From Strigamia acuminata (taxonomy: Eukaryota; Arthropoda; Chilopoda; Geophilomorpha; Linotaeniidae): a stretch of 64,000 nt of DNA. The notes below the pieces were generated by a model that was not told where the DNA came from, did no database searches, and saw only the letters and a program-made list of their open reading frames with translations. The stretch is taken from the NCBI GenBank assembly GCA_949358305.1, contig OX442322.1, positions 4,526,001 to 4,590,000 of the forward strand, read 5' to 3'. Both the position numbers and the translations under genes were made by a program. Positions 36,637-48,980 of this stretch are shown in pieces (the stretch's first letter is position 1; each line of letters opens with the position of its first letter).

Positions 36637-37267
36637 GCAACGGGACAATGTAGTGGAAACGCTTGTCGCCGACGCCGCTTTAGAATTAAACGAAGCGGCA
36701 GCCCTACGAAGGGTCCTACTTAAATATGAGGGAATCCTGTCGAAAAAACCGGGCCGAACAAATAGGGCTATTCACGAAATTAAATTGACGGATAATAAAC
36801 CTATACGAGTTGCGTATAAGGGAATGAACCCGCAAAAACGTGAAATAGTGCAAAAAATGTGCAAAGAAATGCTGGACAACGGTATTGTCTCCGAGGCCCA
36901 AGGAGAATACGCAACGCGAGTTGTGCTCGTGATGCGCCCGGGCTCGGATCCGCGTCTATGCATCGATTACCGCCCTTTAAACGCGATGACAAAGATAGAT
37001 CCCATACAGATGCTGTCGATCGAATCCATTTTGAGAGAGCTTAGCCCCTTTTCTTGGGTTACGACGATGGATCTGTCAAAGGGATACTGGCAGGTAGAAA
37101 TGAGGCCAGAGGATAAACTAAAGACAGCATTTTACTCGCCAATTGGACGGTTGATGTTCAACATCATGCCGTTTGGTTTAGTGAATGCTCCCAGTACCTT
37201 TCAGAGACTAATCGAAAGCGTATTGGGTGATATCCTACATCAGTTTTTTGTGGGCATACCTAGATGA
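36637..37267 (+). pseudogene. pol: Element D reverse transcriptase, N-terminal part
   Basis: Continues the protease frame after H. Gypsy RT motifs: LRRVLLKYEGILSKKPGRTN, the EMLDNGIV segment, DPRLCIDYRPLN, WVTTMDLSKGYWQVEM and MPFGLVNAPSTFQRLI. The frame ends at 37267 because a T6 run (37244-37249) has one T too many relative to the expected F-L-W-A-Y-L-D-D. The catalytic YLDD is therefore thrown out of frame. Confidence 0.92.
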
Positions 37268-40007
37268 CATAGTTATTGCCTCAAAAACATTCGAAGAGCA
37301 CATTGAGCACATCGACCAAATGCTCACCCGGCTGGCGAAAGCTGGGTTACACGTTCATCAAGGAAAAAGCAAGTTTTGCCGTAAAGAATTAGCTTTCCTG
37401 GGTTATTGCATTGGTGACAACGGGCTAGCAATCGGCCCCGAGAAAATTGATGCGATTCATCGTTTTCCACCCCCCGAAGATGTTAAGGGAGTACAGAGGT
37501 TTATGGGGATGATAACCTTCTTCGACAGACTCTTACCGGGTCTTGCTGAGGTTGCAGCTCCAATAACCAACCTCCTGAAAACTGAAATGGAGTTCGAGTG
37601 GACAAACGATTGTGACATCGCATTTAATGCGATAAAGAGGATGTTGACTGAAGTTGGAGTCATGCCTCTACCTGACTTGAACCGGCCGTTCATATTACAT
37701 ACGGACGCCAGCAGAGTTGGGTTGGGAGCCGCGTTGCTCCAAACTCACGTGCGCGACGGAGTCGAACAAGACCTGCCGTGCATGTTTATAAGTCGCAAAC
37801 TCCAAGGCGCTGAAAAAAATTACAACGCCACAGAGTTGGAGTGTTTGGCAGTTGTGTGGGCCATAAGGAAATTCAGAGATTATCTCGAATACACCAAATT
37901 TGTGGTTCACACCGACCATCAAGCCTTACAGTGGCTGATGAAGTTGAAGGAGCCAGCTGGTCGACTAGCCAGATGGCAGTTGGAACTGATGGCATGCGAC
38001 TTGACCATTCAATACAAGCCCGGCAAATATAACGTCGTGGCTGACGCTCTGTCACGGGCACCAGTGTCAGATCCTATCGACGCTGACGATGATGGCGAAG
38101 ATGATTCCCGCATTATTTACTGCCCAACGAGTTGTCATCGTTGGGATTTAAGGAAAATGAATGAAATTCCTACCGTGTCTTCAGCAGATGTAAAATTCTG
38201 CGGATTCTGGACGCGGTTATACCAACCATCTGCTGACAATTACCCGGATGCAAAGAAGGAATTTAAGCTAGAGCGGAGAATAAATGACCCGCTTCTAAGC
38301 GCCTTCCACACTCATGTCGGCAAGCAAATACAAAGCAATCCCTCGACGAGGGAGGAAATAATTGTGCAACAAAAATTAGACAAAAAATGTCAGGACAGAG
38401 CTAGATTCGTACTGACAGGAAAATATCCGCCCAACCTGACCAGAAGGCAGAAGCGTCATTATGCACACGAATCCATAGATTATCTATTGGATGACGGCCT
38501 TTTGGTGAAGCATCACCCAAATCACCAAGATGACTTGAGTGAATCAGACACCGCAGTAAAGGTAGTAATACCTGCTTCCTTAATCGGTCGCATACTGTGG
38601 TTGTTACACGGGCACCCGCTTGCAAGCCATGCGGGAGTAAGCAGAACACTCTATCGTGCTACACAGCATTTTCACTGGACAGGGATGAAAAAAGATATCG
38701 CTCTTTTTGTCCACCAATGTCAGCGATGTCAAGCGTGTAAGCCGAGGAGTAAATCACCATTCGAAACTATTTTCTTAGGGCCTTACGCGCCTTTTGACTG
38801 TTTAAGTGTCGATGTGATGGGCCCAAAACCCGTTACGGGAAATAAAAACGCGTACATTATCGTAATAATGGACGTAGCGACTCGTTGGCCCGAGTTGTAC
38901 GCCGTCGCTAGACCTTCAGCAGATAAAATCGTTGAATGTATCTACGACGTGGCGTTACGTTATGGATTTCCACGTAAAATAATATCCGATAATGGACCCC
39001 AATTTATCTCGAAAATTTGGGATAAATTTTGTGAGAAGTTCGGTATTGTAGCGTCACACACATCGACCTATAATCCCAGAACAAATCCCGTTGAGCGACT
39101 CAACAGGGACATTAAATATGCATTAAGTATATTCACTGACATCCACAATAGGTGGGATGAATACTTGAGGGAGATCGCGTTCAGCATACGAACAACAGTC
39201 TCGAGGACGAGAGATTTTTCTCCGGCCTACCTCAATTTCGCCCGAGAGCTACGTGTGCCTTGGGACCCACGAGTGGCAGAGTCGGTAAATGTGGTGGACC
39301 CTGAGAAACCACATGAGTACGTGTATAAATTGGAGCAAACTATTTCCAGCACGTACAAGCATATGATGGCGCACATTTTTAACTTGCGCGACCGCATTTT
39401 ACAAGATAAAAGCGGTAGAAAATTCGTGAATTTCGAGATCAATGATTTAGTGTGGAAAGATACCCACATCCTCTCAAATGCAACGAGAGGAATCACCGCC
39501 AGCTTAGCCGACAAGAGAGACGGTCCGTACGTGATCATCGACAAGCATGGCGGTAACGCATATAAATTGCGAAAGCTCGAGGATAATACCGAGCATAAAT
39601 CGATCCAAGTACGAGAATTAACTCCGTACGTTCCGGAATTCCCGCAAGAAATGTGGGCCAAGGGCCAAGTCAAGTCCAAAACTGACGGCCAAATCGTCGA
39701 TATGTTCGCTGGCGAGTCGGAAAAATCACTGCCAAGCGACAACGAGGAGTATTTCGACGCCCCTTCACCTCCGGCAAACGAGATCGTTGAATCCGTTCCG
39801 GATCCAATTTTGGTCGGGGGGGGGGGGGAAACAGGAGAAACTCCTGAAACAAACACAAAAAACACGGATAAAAAAGAAAACAATGATGAAGAGGTACAGC
39901 CATTAAAAACAAAAAATAATGAGCAATTACCTGGTCCGTCTCATCACCTGCGACCCCGAAAAAATAATCCATTTATAATAGGCAACAAGATCGTAGGGAG
40001 GACGTAG
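37250..40007 (+). pseudogene. pol: Element D RT C-terminus, RNase H and integrase
   Basis: Frame shifted by the T6 run. It begins with WAYLDDIVIASKTFEEH (the RT catalytic motif), then RNase H (LHTDASRVGLGAALLQ, ATELECLAVVWA, HTDHQALQW). An integrase follows with HHCC finger (HGHPLASHAG...CQRCQACK) and DDE residues in SVDVMGPKP, IISDNGPQF and NPVERLN. The C-terminal tail is acidic with a G-run low-complexity point near 39818. TAG ends it at 40007. About 920 codons open. Repairing one base would restore it, so inactivation is slight. Confidence 0.93.
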
Positions 40008-40482
40008 AATACGTTACGAGTCGATGGCGGTGTTGAAAACAAATATTTAATTGACCGACAGCACAAGCCATCACGTTTCACGACTCTGAAAATTTCGCTA
40101 AGTCCAACAAAGCGGATATCGGTCAAATTCACGTCACGAGATGGCGTGGAAACGCGGGACCCGTAGCAAAATAATCGGCACGGGTCGGATACCGCGTGCA
40201 AAAGACCCCGTAGCAGCGATCGCGCACGGGTGTAGAAACAAAGGAGCCTCGTAGCATAACATGCGCGCGGGCTGTTGCGCACAAGTCTCAAACACCTGGT
40301 TCTGGAGTAAATTACCCAGAACCCACCACGATAGCCTTGTTTTTACTCGGACTTCCGCTAAATCAGCTGATTGCCGTCCGCAAGTGATACACTTCGTGTT
40401 TATTTTAACCGAGTTTTTATCCATTTTTATGAGGAGTTTTCATCATTTTAACGTGGTTTGACTTGTGTGCGCAATCCTCACG
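40008..40482 (+). other. Spacer between pol and ORF3 of element D
   Basis: About 475 bases without a recognised gene, possibly the 5' untranslated part of a subgenomic ORF3 transcript. Confidence 0.6.
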
Positions 40483-40578
40483 ATGGCTGAGGAAGGAGGG
40501 GACGAGGAAATGCTTGAAATAGAGCATAACGCGGACGAAAACTGGGACCACGAAATCAACCAGGTTCCGCCAGACCAG
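40483..40578 (+). CDS. Element D ORF3, predicted exon 1
   Basis: ATG at 40483 starts 32 acidic codons (MAEEGGDEEMLEIEH...), ending at CAG followed by the donor GTAGTA (40579). Read through, it would stop after about 47 codons. Spliced to 41364 it stays in phase with a very long ORF. This is inferred from splice signals and phase only. A second possible donor, CAG/GTTCC at 40564, is also in phase. Confidence 0.55.
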
Positions 40579-41363
40579 GTAGTAGTCGACATCGGCGCAC
40601 GAGACTCAGCTCCGTGCTGTTGAATAAAATATTATGTTTGACTAATACTTGACATGAACGCTCTGCGTTCGCAATAGTGTATAATTGATGCATTAATATC
40701 CACGATCGCGAGAGCGATTGTTTTTCTCCTTATTGCTTGTTTTCAAGGACGCGATCGCAGACTTAATGTCGCCTCGCTCCTTGAAAATGACTCACGACAA
40801 TGTGAACGTGACAAAGGAAACAAGCTTCTTTTTATTTCCAAGAATGGGAATAATTTATCAAATAGATTATTAAATAATTTATGGGACTTTAGTTCCTATT
40901 TTTCATCCGCTATTTTGTTCGTGATTTTTTTCCGATGATAAACTTAATTAGATTCGTTTTAAATTCGATTTTACTTCCAAATTTTGGAATAGTTTTAGAC
41001 AAATTTATCTTTTACGATTTATTTACAAAGAGAACATTTTTTTACGTGTTCTATATTGTCACCTGGAATTTTTACGAACGATTTCGCGAATTTATTTGTT
41101 TAATACGACTTTACAATTTAATTTTAATTTAAATAATCCGAAGAGAATTTCTGGATTAATATGCTCGATTCCGTCGCGTGGTTATTCATTGGACGTGAGC
41201 CAGATGTGCCAAGAAGACTCTTTCTTCCTGACAAGGACGAATCGATGAACAGGAATCGGACTCGACGAACGGCCGCACGTTTCAGCGACGTTCCTCGAGC
41301 CCACCCTTATATATCTCCGTGTTATTGGCGATTTAGTAATTATTTTGTTTTCCATCATTGCAG
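40579..41363 (+). other. Predicted intron of element D ORF3
   Basis: 785 bases, GT...AG. Donor GTAGTAG; acceptor TTTTGTTTTCCATCATTGCAG ends at 41363, directly before ATG. AT-rich and with no conserved coding. It includes an AATAAA (40623) that would give a truncated mRNA if used. Confidence 0.55.
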
Positions 41364-41479
41364 ATGGAGCTTCGTAACACATGGGGAGCGTTAAGCCCTG
41401 CGTGTATGGTCCGCGCCGGCATTTATCGAGGCGTGCTGCCCGATTTTCTTCGCCGCTGCTTTGGCGAAGACGCGAACCC
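41364..41479 (+). CDS. Element D ORF3, exon 2 first segment (before E)
   Basis: Begins MELRNTWGALSPACM right after a splice acceptor and runs in frame to the AACCC duplication where E inserts. The frame resumes at 47733 with no shift. See the other two segments for the rest of the product. Confidence 0.7.
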
Positions 41480-42323
41480 TGTTGTGTTATGTGTCAATGT
41501 TGCACGTTAATGTAACTGTTCAATTAAGAATGTCATTTTATATCGGAAAATATTGTGCATATAATAAGAATATTTTATGTTAAATGTTGTGTTTAAACTC
41601 GAAATACAAATGTCTGTAATAATAATTGATTCCGATATTATGTGTGATGTTAGATTTGTTACTTATTTGACACGTGAGGGCGCCATACGTAATGTACGAC
41701 CGTCCTCATGTTATATTAGTCTTATGTGATGATGTGACAATGCTGACATCATCACATTGCAAGATTAGTTCTGTGTTTATATTATTTCATGTAAACTAAA
41801 TGATTTATTCTTTGTACATAAGTTTTGAGCACGTGAATAAAACTTCACTCACTTTTATGTTTTTCAACCGACTACACCGTGTGTTTAATTCTGTCTTTCA
41901 CCTCATTATACAAGCATGGAAATTAGGGTTATTTAATCCAACTTCACCTACTTTTGAGTCACCTATACAACTACATGTTTGCAATAGACTTTGATGATAA
42001 GTGAGAAGTTGGAATTGTGTTTGGACATCATAATTGGATTTGGTATTCAACTTTACATTTCAATTAAGGACTAATGTGTTAATAATACATTAACACATGT
42101 GAGTACATTTATTTTCAATACAATTCGTTAATATTTCCGATAAATTTATTGCCGGTTCTCGCGTCGTGAACGGAACGAGACGCAACGACGACGTACACGA
42201 GTTTGCGATACGCGCGTCGTTGGGAAGCCAAATTCTTCGTCGCCCGTTATTATTAGGATAGGACATTTGCGGTTACCGAATCGTTTCCACTGCAACTTAT
42301 TATTATTTATGTGAATGTCCTAC
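41480..42323 (+). repeat. 5' LTR of element E
   Basis: TGTTGTGTTATG...GTCCTAC. It lacks the terminal A present in the 3' copy (46883-47727). Confidence 0.96.
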
Positions 42324-42324
42324 T

Positions 42325-42342
42325 TGGTAGCAGAGGATGGTT
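42325..42342 (+). promoter_or_regulatory. Primer-binding site of element E (initiator tRNA-Met)
   Basis: Exact TGGTAGCAGAGGATGGTT. Confidence 0.92.
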
Positions 42343-42390
42343 CTGCTAAAACCCGAAATCGTCGGAAATTAGCGACCATTCAGCGAGAAA

Positions 42391-45300
42391 ATGGCGTTGA
42401 AAGGAAACACGGCGTCGGCGGCCGCGGGAATTGCGCCGCTGGATAAAATGAATTACGAGACGTGGAAGGTGGACGTTCAGCTGTTATTGCAAGAGCTCAA
42501 TTTATGGGGATTCCACGACGGAACAATTAAAGCACCGCCGGATGGAACGTCGGCAACGGACTTGGCTAAATACGAGAAGCGGAAAGCTCGTGCACGTGGG
42601 ATTTTGTGCAACAGCGTCGCAACCAGACTGAAACCGTCGCTGTTAAAGCTGGACACATCGAAGGAGGTGTGGGATTACCTCAAAAAACTGCACGAACCCA
42701 CGTCAGTCGCGAGAAATGCGAAGATTCTCAAAGATTTTTACACAATTCGTTGTGGCGACACAGAAGAAGTGGATACGTTCATTACACGTGTCGAATTAGC
42801 GGCGGACGAACTGAAATCAATAAAGCAGGAACCCAACGATAAGGTGAAGGCTTACACTTTAATAAATAGAATCCGAAAGGATTATGAGCACCAAGTGCAA
42901 GCCATTTATCAATGGAGCGACGGTGATTTCACGTTTGACAAGGTGTCGGCTGCATTGTTAGCAGAGAGCGCACGACGCAGATACACAACCGGAATTAGTG
43001 CGTCGACGACGGAATCGAGTGCGCTCAACGTCAGTGCTTCTAACAATTCACAAGGACAGAAAAAGCAAGACAACAAAGGAGGTAAGAATAACTTTTCCAA
43101 TATTCTTTGTTATAACTGCCACGAAAAGGGACATATTGCACGGAATTGTCAAATGCCAACCTCAAAGCCACAGGACAACACTCGTGGATGTGGCAAAGGG
43201 CGCGGACAGCCCCAACGAGGAAGAGGTTTACGTGGAGCATTTTATGCTTCGTTTTTGGGGGAAAGTGTGTCAAAATCAATTGAAAAAGTTTGTGATGAGG
43301 ACGCATGGTTTGTGGATTCCGGTGCGTCAGATCACGTATGCGGCAAATTAGAATATTTCCAAAGTTTCAAGCCATTACCTCCTACAAAATTACAATTGGG
43401 TCAGGGCACAGCTAGTATTACTGGCTGTGGTGCTGTAAACATTAGCACATTTGCAAATGGAATCCACAACCATGTGGACTTAATTAATGTGTATTTTGTC
43501 GAGGGTTTCAAACGCAATTTGATTTCGAGTGGTAAAATTGATGAAGCAGGATTCAATCAACACATATACAATGGTGTGTTGAAAGTTTATTTACAGAATA
43601 ATAAGGAATGTTTATTATTAGCGAACAGGCAAACAGATGGGTTGTACCGTGTCCAAGGAAAGGTTCAAATGAATCAAAATGTAACAAATGCCATTGTTAA
43701 TAACTTGAATCCGATATCACAAAATGTTACACAGGTTTTACCACTGATGGAACAGAAAGTTGTTAAAAATTTGAATAGTTCACGAGATGTAAAACGTATT
43801 GAGCAATCACAGAGCAAAAGCCCAAGTTATGCAATTGTTTTGAAACAGCCTGCACCCATTGTGCAAGGTTTTGCAGTTTCAATTGATACGTGGCATAAAC
43901 GTTTTGCACACATGCACGTACAGGGATTAGCAACATTGTTAAAAAGCGAGAAAACAACGGGGTTAGATTTCACAGGAAATGTAAATAATTTTGCGTGCGA
44001 TTCGTGCCGTATTGCAAAATCCACCCGTGCCAATTACAAAGTCAGAGATGATCGCGAACGAGGGGAGCCGCTTGAATTGTTGCATTTAGATGTATGGGGC
44101 CCATGTCCCGCAACCTCATTGGGGGGTGCACGTTACATATTGTGCATTGTGGATGATGCAACGCGATTCTCGTGGGTTTATCCTATGAAAACGAAGGACG
44201 AGGCTTTTCCAATTTTCAAAACGTTCTTGGCGCGCGTTGAGCGCCGTTCGAATAGAAAGGTGCATGAAATCAGAACGGACCGGGGTGGGGAGTTTTGCAG
44301 CAAGGAATTTGATTCTTTTCTGCAACAAAAGGGCATTGGTGCCCAAAGAACAAACCCGTACTCAGCACAAATGAACGGCATTGCGGAGCGATTAAACCGC
44401 TCAATATTTAACAATGTGCGCGCAATAATTGAGGATACAAATCTGCCGTGGATTTTATGGGCGGAATTAGCTGTCAGCTACATTTACCTGAAGAATAGGT
44501 ATCCTCATTTGTTTGCGAAAGAACAAATTCCTTACATTAAATTCAGGAATAGGAGCATGGCAGTGAAGCATTTTCGCGCAATTGGTTCATTGTGCTTTGT
44601 GCACATCCCGCAGCCAAAAAGAGATGGGAAACTAGACTCAAGAGCGTGGAAGGGCATACTTGTTGGATATGCTTTCACAACCAGAGGCTATAGGGTTTGG
44701 AATCCAATTACAAACGAAGTTGTTGAGACGAAACATTTGGTCATCGATGAGTCCAGGGACTGGAAGTCCTTTAATGCTGTAGACACGAATGTTCAACAAC
44801 CAGATCTCGATATAAATGGTTACGATTCAGATGACAGCGGGTTGTACCAGCAAGAATTCCATGAGACGACACCGCCAGCTACACCACCGGGTTCGCCTCC
44901 CGTAATACGTAAAGTCCCAGCACCCCTCGCGCAGGTCCCACCACAAGTGGGACCAATAGCCCAAGCGCCTATTCCCACACAGCCAGTCCAAGGTGGGGCA
45001 AAAGCTAAGAAACCTCGAATTGCCACCCGAACCACAGATGCAGATGGGTGGGATAGGGAGCAAGTGACCAGGCAAGGAGGTGTTACAGCTGGGAGAATTG
45101 ATGTGCTGTTTTACGCACCAGATGGCACAGGGCCTTTGAAGACAAAGAAAGAAGTCGAGGCTTTCTGCAGGGGGAATAGAATCTTCTACAATCCTTTAAA
45201 ATTCGATTTCACCCCAGTGAAGGAGCCCATCAATACAATTGAGCAATCGTCCGATGAGGAACCAATGGAAACGGTCCTCACAGCAACGACGCCTCCCATT

Positions 45301-45480
45301 AGCGTGTATTGTGCTGTCACGCAGCCCAAAACATACAAGGACGCGACTTCCTCGCCTCAGTCGAAAGAATGGAGAGAGGCGATGGAGGAAGAGATTGAGA
45401 CATTACAGGAAATGGAGGTGTACGAAGAGGTTCCACGACCAAAGGCAAAGGTCTTGGGTCACAAGTGGTTTACAAGCTGA
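42391..45480 (+). CDS. Element E gag-protease-integrase and RT start
   Basis: ATG at 42391, only 48 bases after the primer site. Gag is followed by CCHC knuckle CYNCHEKGHIARNC at about residue 240, protease with intact VDSGASDHVCG (Asp309), GAG-pre-integrase (WHKRFAHMHV, CDSCRIAKSTR) and a full DDE integrase (HLDVWGP, IVDDATRFSW, RTDRGGEF, QMNGIAERLNR). After the linker RT begins, but the frame fails at 45467: GHKW is followed by FTS and stop where GHKWVYKL is expected. One G of a G-run is missing. Confidence 0.94.
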   Translation: MALKGNTASAAAGIAPLDKMNYETWKVDVQLLLQELNLWGFHDGTIKAPPDGTSATDLAKYEKRKARARGILCNSVATRLKPSLLKLDTSKEVWDYLKKLHEPTSVARNAKILKDFYTIRCGDTEEVDTFITRVELAADELKSIKQEPNDKVKAYTLINRIRKDYEHQVQAIYQWSDGDFTFDKVSAALLAESARRRYTTGISASTTESSALNVSASNNSQGQKKQDNKGGKNNFSNILCYNCHEKGHIARNCQMPTSKPQDNTRGCGKGRGQPQRGRGLRGAFYASFLGESVSKSIEKVCDEDAWFVDSGASDHVCGKLEYFQSFKPLPPTKLQLGQGTASITGCGAVNISTFANGIHNHVDLINVYFVEGFKRNLISSGKIDEAGFNQHIYNGVLKVYLQNNKECLLLANRQTDGLYRVQGKVQMNQNVTNAIVNNLNPISQNVTQVLPLMEQKVVKNLNSSRDVKRIEQSQSKSPSYAIVLKQPAPIVQGFAVSIDTWHKRFAHMHVQGLATLLKSEKTTGLDFTGNVNNFACDSCRIAKSTRANYKVRDDRERGEPLELLHLDVWGPCPATSLGGARYILCIVDDATRFSWVYPMKTKDEAFPIFKTFLARVERRSNRKVHEIRTDRGGEFCSKEFDSFLQQKGIGAQRTNPYSAQMNGIAERLNRSIFNNVRAIIEDTNLPWILWAELAVSYIYLKNRYPHLFAKEQIPYIKFRNRSMAVKHFRAIGSLCFVHIPQPKRDGKLDSRAWKGILVGYAFTTRGYRVWNPITNEVVETKHLVIDESRDWKSFNAVDTNVQQPDLDINGYDSDDSGLYQQEFHETTPPATPPGSPPVIRKVPAPLAQVPPQVGPIAQAPIPTQPVQGGAKAKKPRIATRTTDADGWDREQVTRQGGVTAGRIDVLFYAPDGTGPLKTKKEVEAFCRGNRIFYNPLKFDFTPVKEPINTIEQSSDEEPMETVLTATTPPISVYCAVTQPKTYKDATSSPQSKEWREAMEEEIETLQEMEVYEEVPRPKAKVLGHKWFTS

Positions 45481-46847
45481 AACCAGACGAAGATGGCAAT
45501 ATCGTCAGATATCGTGCGAGAATTGTCGCACAAGGCTTTAGGCAGACACAAGGGGTTAATTACACAGAGGTGTTTTCGCCAGTCGTAAATTTCACATTAA
45601 TTCGACTGTTTTTCTGTCTGTTGGTGATCTTGCGTGGTTGGGTGGACGTCCATCTGGACGTTAAATGCGCGTACTTGTATGGCAAGTTGGACCGCCCAAT
45701 CCACATGGAAATACCACAAGGATTCAAGACACCGGGGACGGATAGTGTTTGGCTCCTATACAAAGCATTGTACGGATTACACCAATCCGGTAGAATGTGG
45801 TATGAGGAGCTGAACACTAGTCTATTGGATTTGGGTTTCACTAAAGTGATTGGGTGCAACTGTGTTTACACGTTTGATCGCAGTGCAGTCCTTTTGATTT
45901 ACGTTGATGACATGGTTTTGTTCGCGAAAGATGCAGAAACGCAGCGGGCCTTGATTGACTTGATCAAACAGAAATTCAACATTGTGAGTTTGGGCCGAAT
46001 CACGAAGTTGCTTGGAGTGCAATTTAATCGTGACAATGGGAAAGTATGCCTACATCAGAAACTTTTCATTGATAAGTTGGCAACGAAGTTTAATTTGACA
46101 CAGAATACAAGAGTTAAGGTTCCTATTGCGGCAGGGTCAACTTTTAATCACAATGCTACAGAAGTTGATCCAAATGTAGATTTCCCATTTCGATCATTAG
46201 TCGGGAGTTTAATGTTCCTGGCATCCAGAACAAGGCCGGACATTCTGTATTCCACAATATATTTGTCCCAATTCAACACAAGCTACACCCAAAAACATGT
46301 CAAGGCACTTGTACAAATTGCTCAATACGTTGTGAATACTAAAAATTATTGTGTTAATTTATCGAAATGCGTTAATACGGATTTGCGCATTTACACGGAT
46401 GCTTCCTGGGCGACGGATCTCCATCACTGCAAGAGTTTTGGGGGGTTTGCATTGTTTATGGGCGACGCCCTCATTAGTTGGGGTTGTAGGAAACAAAGTT
46501 CCGTGGCGTGCAGTACTATGGAGGCGGAATATTTGGCGCTAGTTCACGCCGTCCAGGAAGGATATTGGCTGTCCAGCATATTCGAGAGTTGTGTGCTTTT
46601 TGATTATATCAATATGCCAATAGTGTATTCGGATTCTTTATCATCGATACAATTTGTGGAAAATGATCTTGAAAATTCTAAAACTAAACATATACGAATA
46701 CGCTATTGTTTCTTAAGAGACTGGTTCGAGAAAGAGTATTTCTCAATAGACAAAATTCCATCGAAATGGAATTTAGCAGACTTATTCACGAAATGGCTGC
46801 CTCAGGACCGGTTGAAAGACTTGTGTGCAGAGATGTTGGATGTCTAA
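45469..46847 (+). pseudogene. Element E reverse transcriptase and RNase H (after frameshift)
   Basis: Continues as VYKLKPDEDGN, ARIVAQGF, HLDVKCAYLYGKL, LYGLHQSGRMW, catalytic LIYVDDMVLF and IVSLGRITKLLGV. RNase H has TDASWATD, STMEAEYLAL, YSDSLSSIQF and NLADLFTKWL. Stop at 46847. Every catalytic motif is present; only the single-base loss upstream separates it from gag-integrase. Confidence 0.93.
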
Positions 46848-46870
46848 ATGGTGACATAACGTGTAACATT

Positions 46871-46882
46871 TAAGGAGGTGAT
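46871..46882 (+). promoter_or_regulatory. Polypurine tract of element E
   Basis: TAAGGAGGTGAT just before the 3' LTR; weaker than in the other elements. Confidence 0.6.
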
Positions 46883-47727
46883 TGTTGTGTTATGTGTCAA
46901 TGTTGCACGTTAATGTAACTGTTCAATTAAAAATGTCATTTTATATCGGAAAATATTGTGCATATAATAAGAATATTTTATGTTAAATGTTGTGTTTAAA
47001 CTCGAAATACAAATGTCTGTAATAATAATTGATTCCGATATTATGTGTGATGTTAGATTTGTTACTTATTTGACACGTGAGGGCGCCATACGTAATGTAC
47101 GACCGTCCTCATGTTATATTAGTCTTATGTGATGATGTGACAATGCTGACATCATCACATTGCAAGATTAGTTCTGTGTTTATATTATTTCATGTAAACT
47201 AAATGATTTATTCTTTGTACATAAGTTTTGAGCACGTGAATAAAACTTCACTCACTTTTATGTTTTTCAACCGACTACACCGTGTGTTTAATTCTGTCTT
47301 CCACCTCATTATACAAGCATGGAAATTAGGGTTATTTAATCCAACTTCACCTACTTTTGAGTCACCTATACAACTACATGTTTGCAATAGACTTTGATGA
47401 TAAGTGAGAAGTTGGAATTGTGTTTGGACATCATAATTGGATTTGGTATTCAACTTTACATTTCAATTAAGGACTAATGTGTTAATAATACATTAACACA
47501 TGTGAGTACATTTATTTTCAATACAATTCGTTAATATTTCCGATAAATTTATTGCCGGTTCGCGCGTCGTGAACGGAACGAGACGCAACGACGACGTACA
47601 CGAGTTTGCGATACGCGCGTCGTTGGGAAGCCGAATTCTTCGTCGCCCGTTATTATTAGGATAGGACATTTGCGGTTACCGAATCGTTTCCACTGCAACT
47701 TATTATTATTTATGTGAATGTCCTACA
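46883..47727 (+). repeat. 3' LTR of element E
   Basis: 845 bp, second copy of 41480-42323, followed by AACCC. Confidence 0.96.
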
Positions 47728-47732
47728 AACCC

Positions 47733-48980
47733 TTACCGCCTTCGCGTCCTATTTTCGCGCGCCCTCGCCAAGCGTTGGGTAAACGACTGTCCACTCTTGG
47801 ACGCGTTCCCGGAGTCGGTGCGAAACGTCGTCGCTGCAGAGCTCGCTCGCATCGATGACCCGAAGTCACCGATCTTCCACCCGGCCCTGTCGAGCCAATA
47901 CTCCGGCAGGCCGGCGGAGGAGCATGTGTTGTTTGCGTGGCAAGCGGCCGAGACCGAGGAGGCCCGCGAAGAAGTGTATAATCACTACCGCCAGCAGCTA
48001 ATCGACACTGCGCCGGCGGTTGCAGAACGTGTCTTGCAGGACGAAGGCATGAGTACCGCAGACATACATCTGTGGTTCGAGATCACGCCACAGTGGCGAC
48101 CGAGAATGGGGATTCTCACGTCACAAGCCGAAATGTGGCAGTTACATTATTTGGGAATTCTCGGTCCCAAATATAATTTTCCACGGAAGCGCAAGCGCTC
48201 CAAGGGAACCGGGGGCAGCGAATCGCGTTCCCCGGGTCGGTCGAAGAAACAGTGCGTCGAAAGGCACTCGACCGTAGACGATGGAGCCGGAATGTCAGCG
48301 CAGCCACCGCGCGACTCCGCGAATTACAACAGACCAAGAGTGTTTGTCAATCGTCAGATGAAAGACGGTAAGGAGACGAGGGAAGTGTGGATTTCTGGAG
48401 ACGAAGAGCGAGTCTCTCGTCCCAGTACCAGCCGACGTCCGCTGACTCACCGCGAGCAGCGGAAACAAGACCGCAAAGAGCGGTATTTCGCTCGCTGCGA
48501 AGCGCGGGGAATTCCCCTTCCCGAACACGCTCTCAAAGCAATAGAAGCGAAGGAAGCGAGAGAAGCGAGATCGAAAACAAGTGGCAGATCTTCAGGGGAG
48601 CGTCGCGTCCTAGTGCCAGACACGCGGGACCTTCGCGAGATTATAACTCAGATGAAACGCAAGAAATTGTCGCGTTTTGACCCAGCGATGCAACACGCCC
48701 GCAGAATGGGCGTCGTCGAGGATGGTACCGTGATTCCACACGAAGTGGCACGGTGGTTGAGCGATTACGTGAATTCGGGACCCACGGCCGTCGTTCCGCC
48801 AACGAGCACCGTTACGCCCGCTCCGGCGCCTCAAGTCACGACGACTGAGGTGCAAGCGACGCTGCCGTTGCCGGCGCAGCAGTCATTGACGCTACCGCCG
48901 CCAACGCAGCCTCCGCCTCCGCCGCCGCCGCCGCCGATGCCGAGTTCGAGCACTACGCCGGACTTAGCCGTCGACGACTC
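47733..48980 (+). CDS. Element D ORF3, exon 2 second segment (between E and G)
   Basis: 416 codons in frame with 41364-41479. Notable parts: an arginine-rich start, a polar alpha-helical stretch, a basic PRKRKRSKG cluster (possible nuclear signal) near 48183, Arg/Glu-rich segments and a proline run (nine consecutive Pro near 48925). No signal peptide, membrane helix, zinc finger or enzyme motif was recognised. It ends at the GACTC duplication, where G inserts. Confidence 0.75.

Larger units (their letters stand above)
41480..47727 (+). mobile_element. Element E: near-intact Ty1/copia element inserted in D ORF3
   Basis: 6,248 bp with LTRs of 844 and 845 bp (about four substitutions and one missing terminal base), an AACCC duplication (41475-41479, 47728-47732), an exact initiator-Met primer site and a polypurine tract. 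Gag-pol has one frameshift. Its Gag and integrase resemble A. Confidence 0.96.

Noticed and set aside
39227-39883. 218-codon minus-strand open frame opposite D pol C-terminus
   Set aside because: Antisense of confirmed integrase tail coding; no independent support.
41161-41394. Separate 77-codon gene upstream of D ORF3
   Set aside because: It overlaps the predicted splice acceptor in another frame and has no features of its own.
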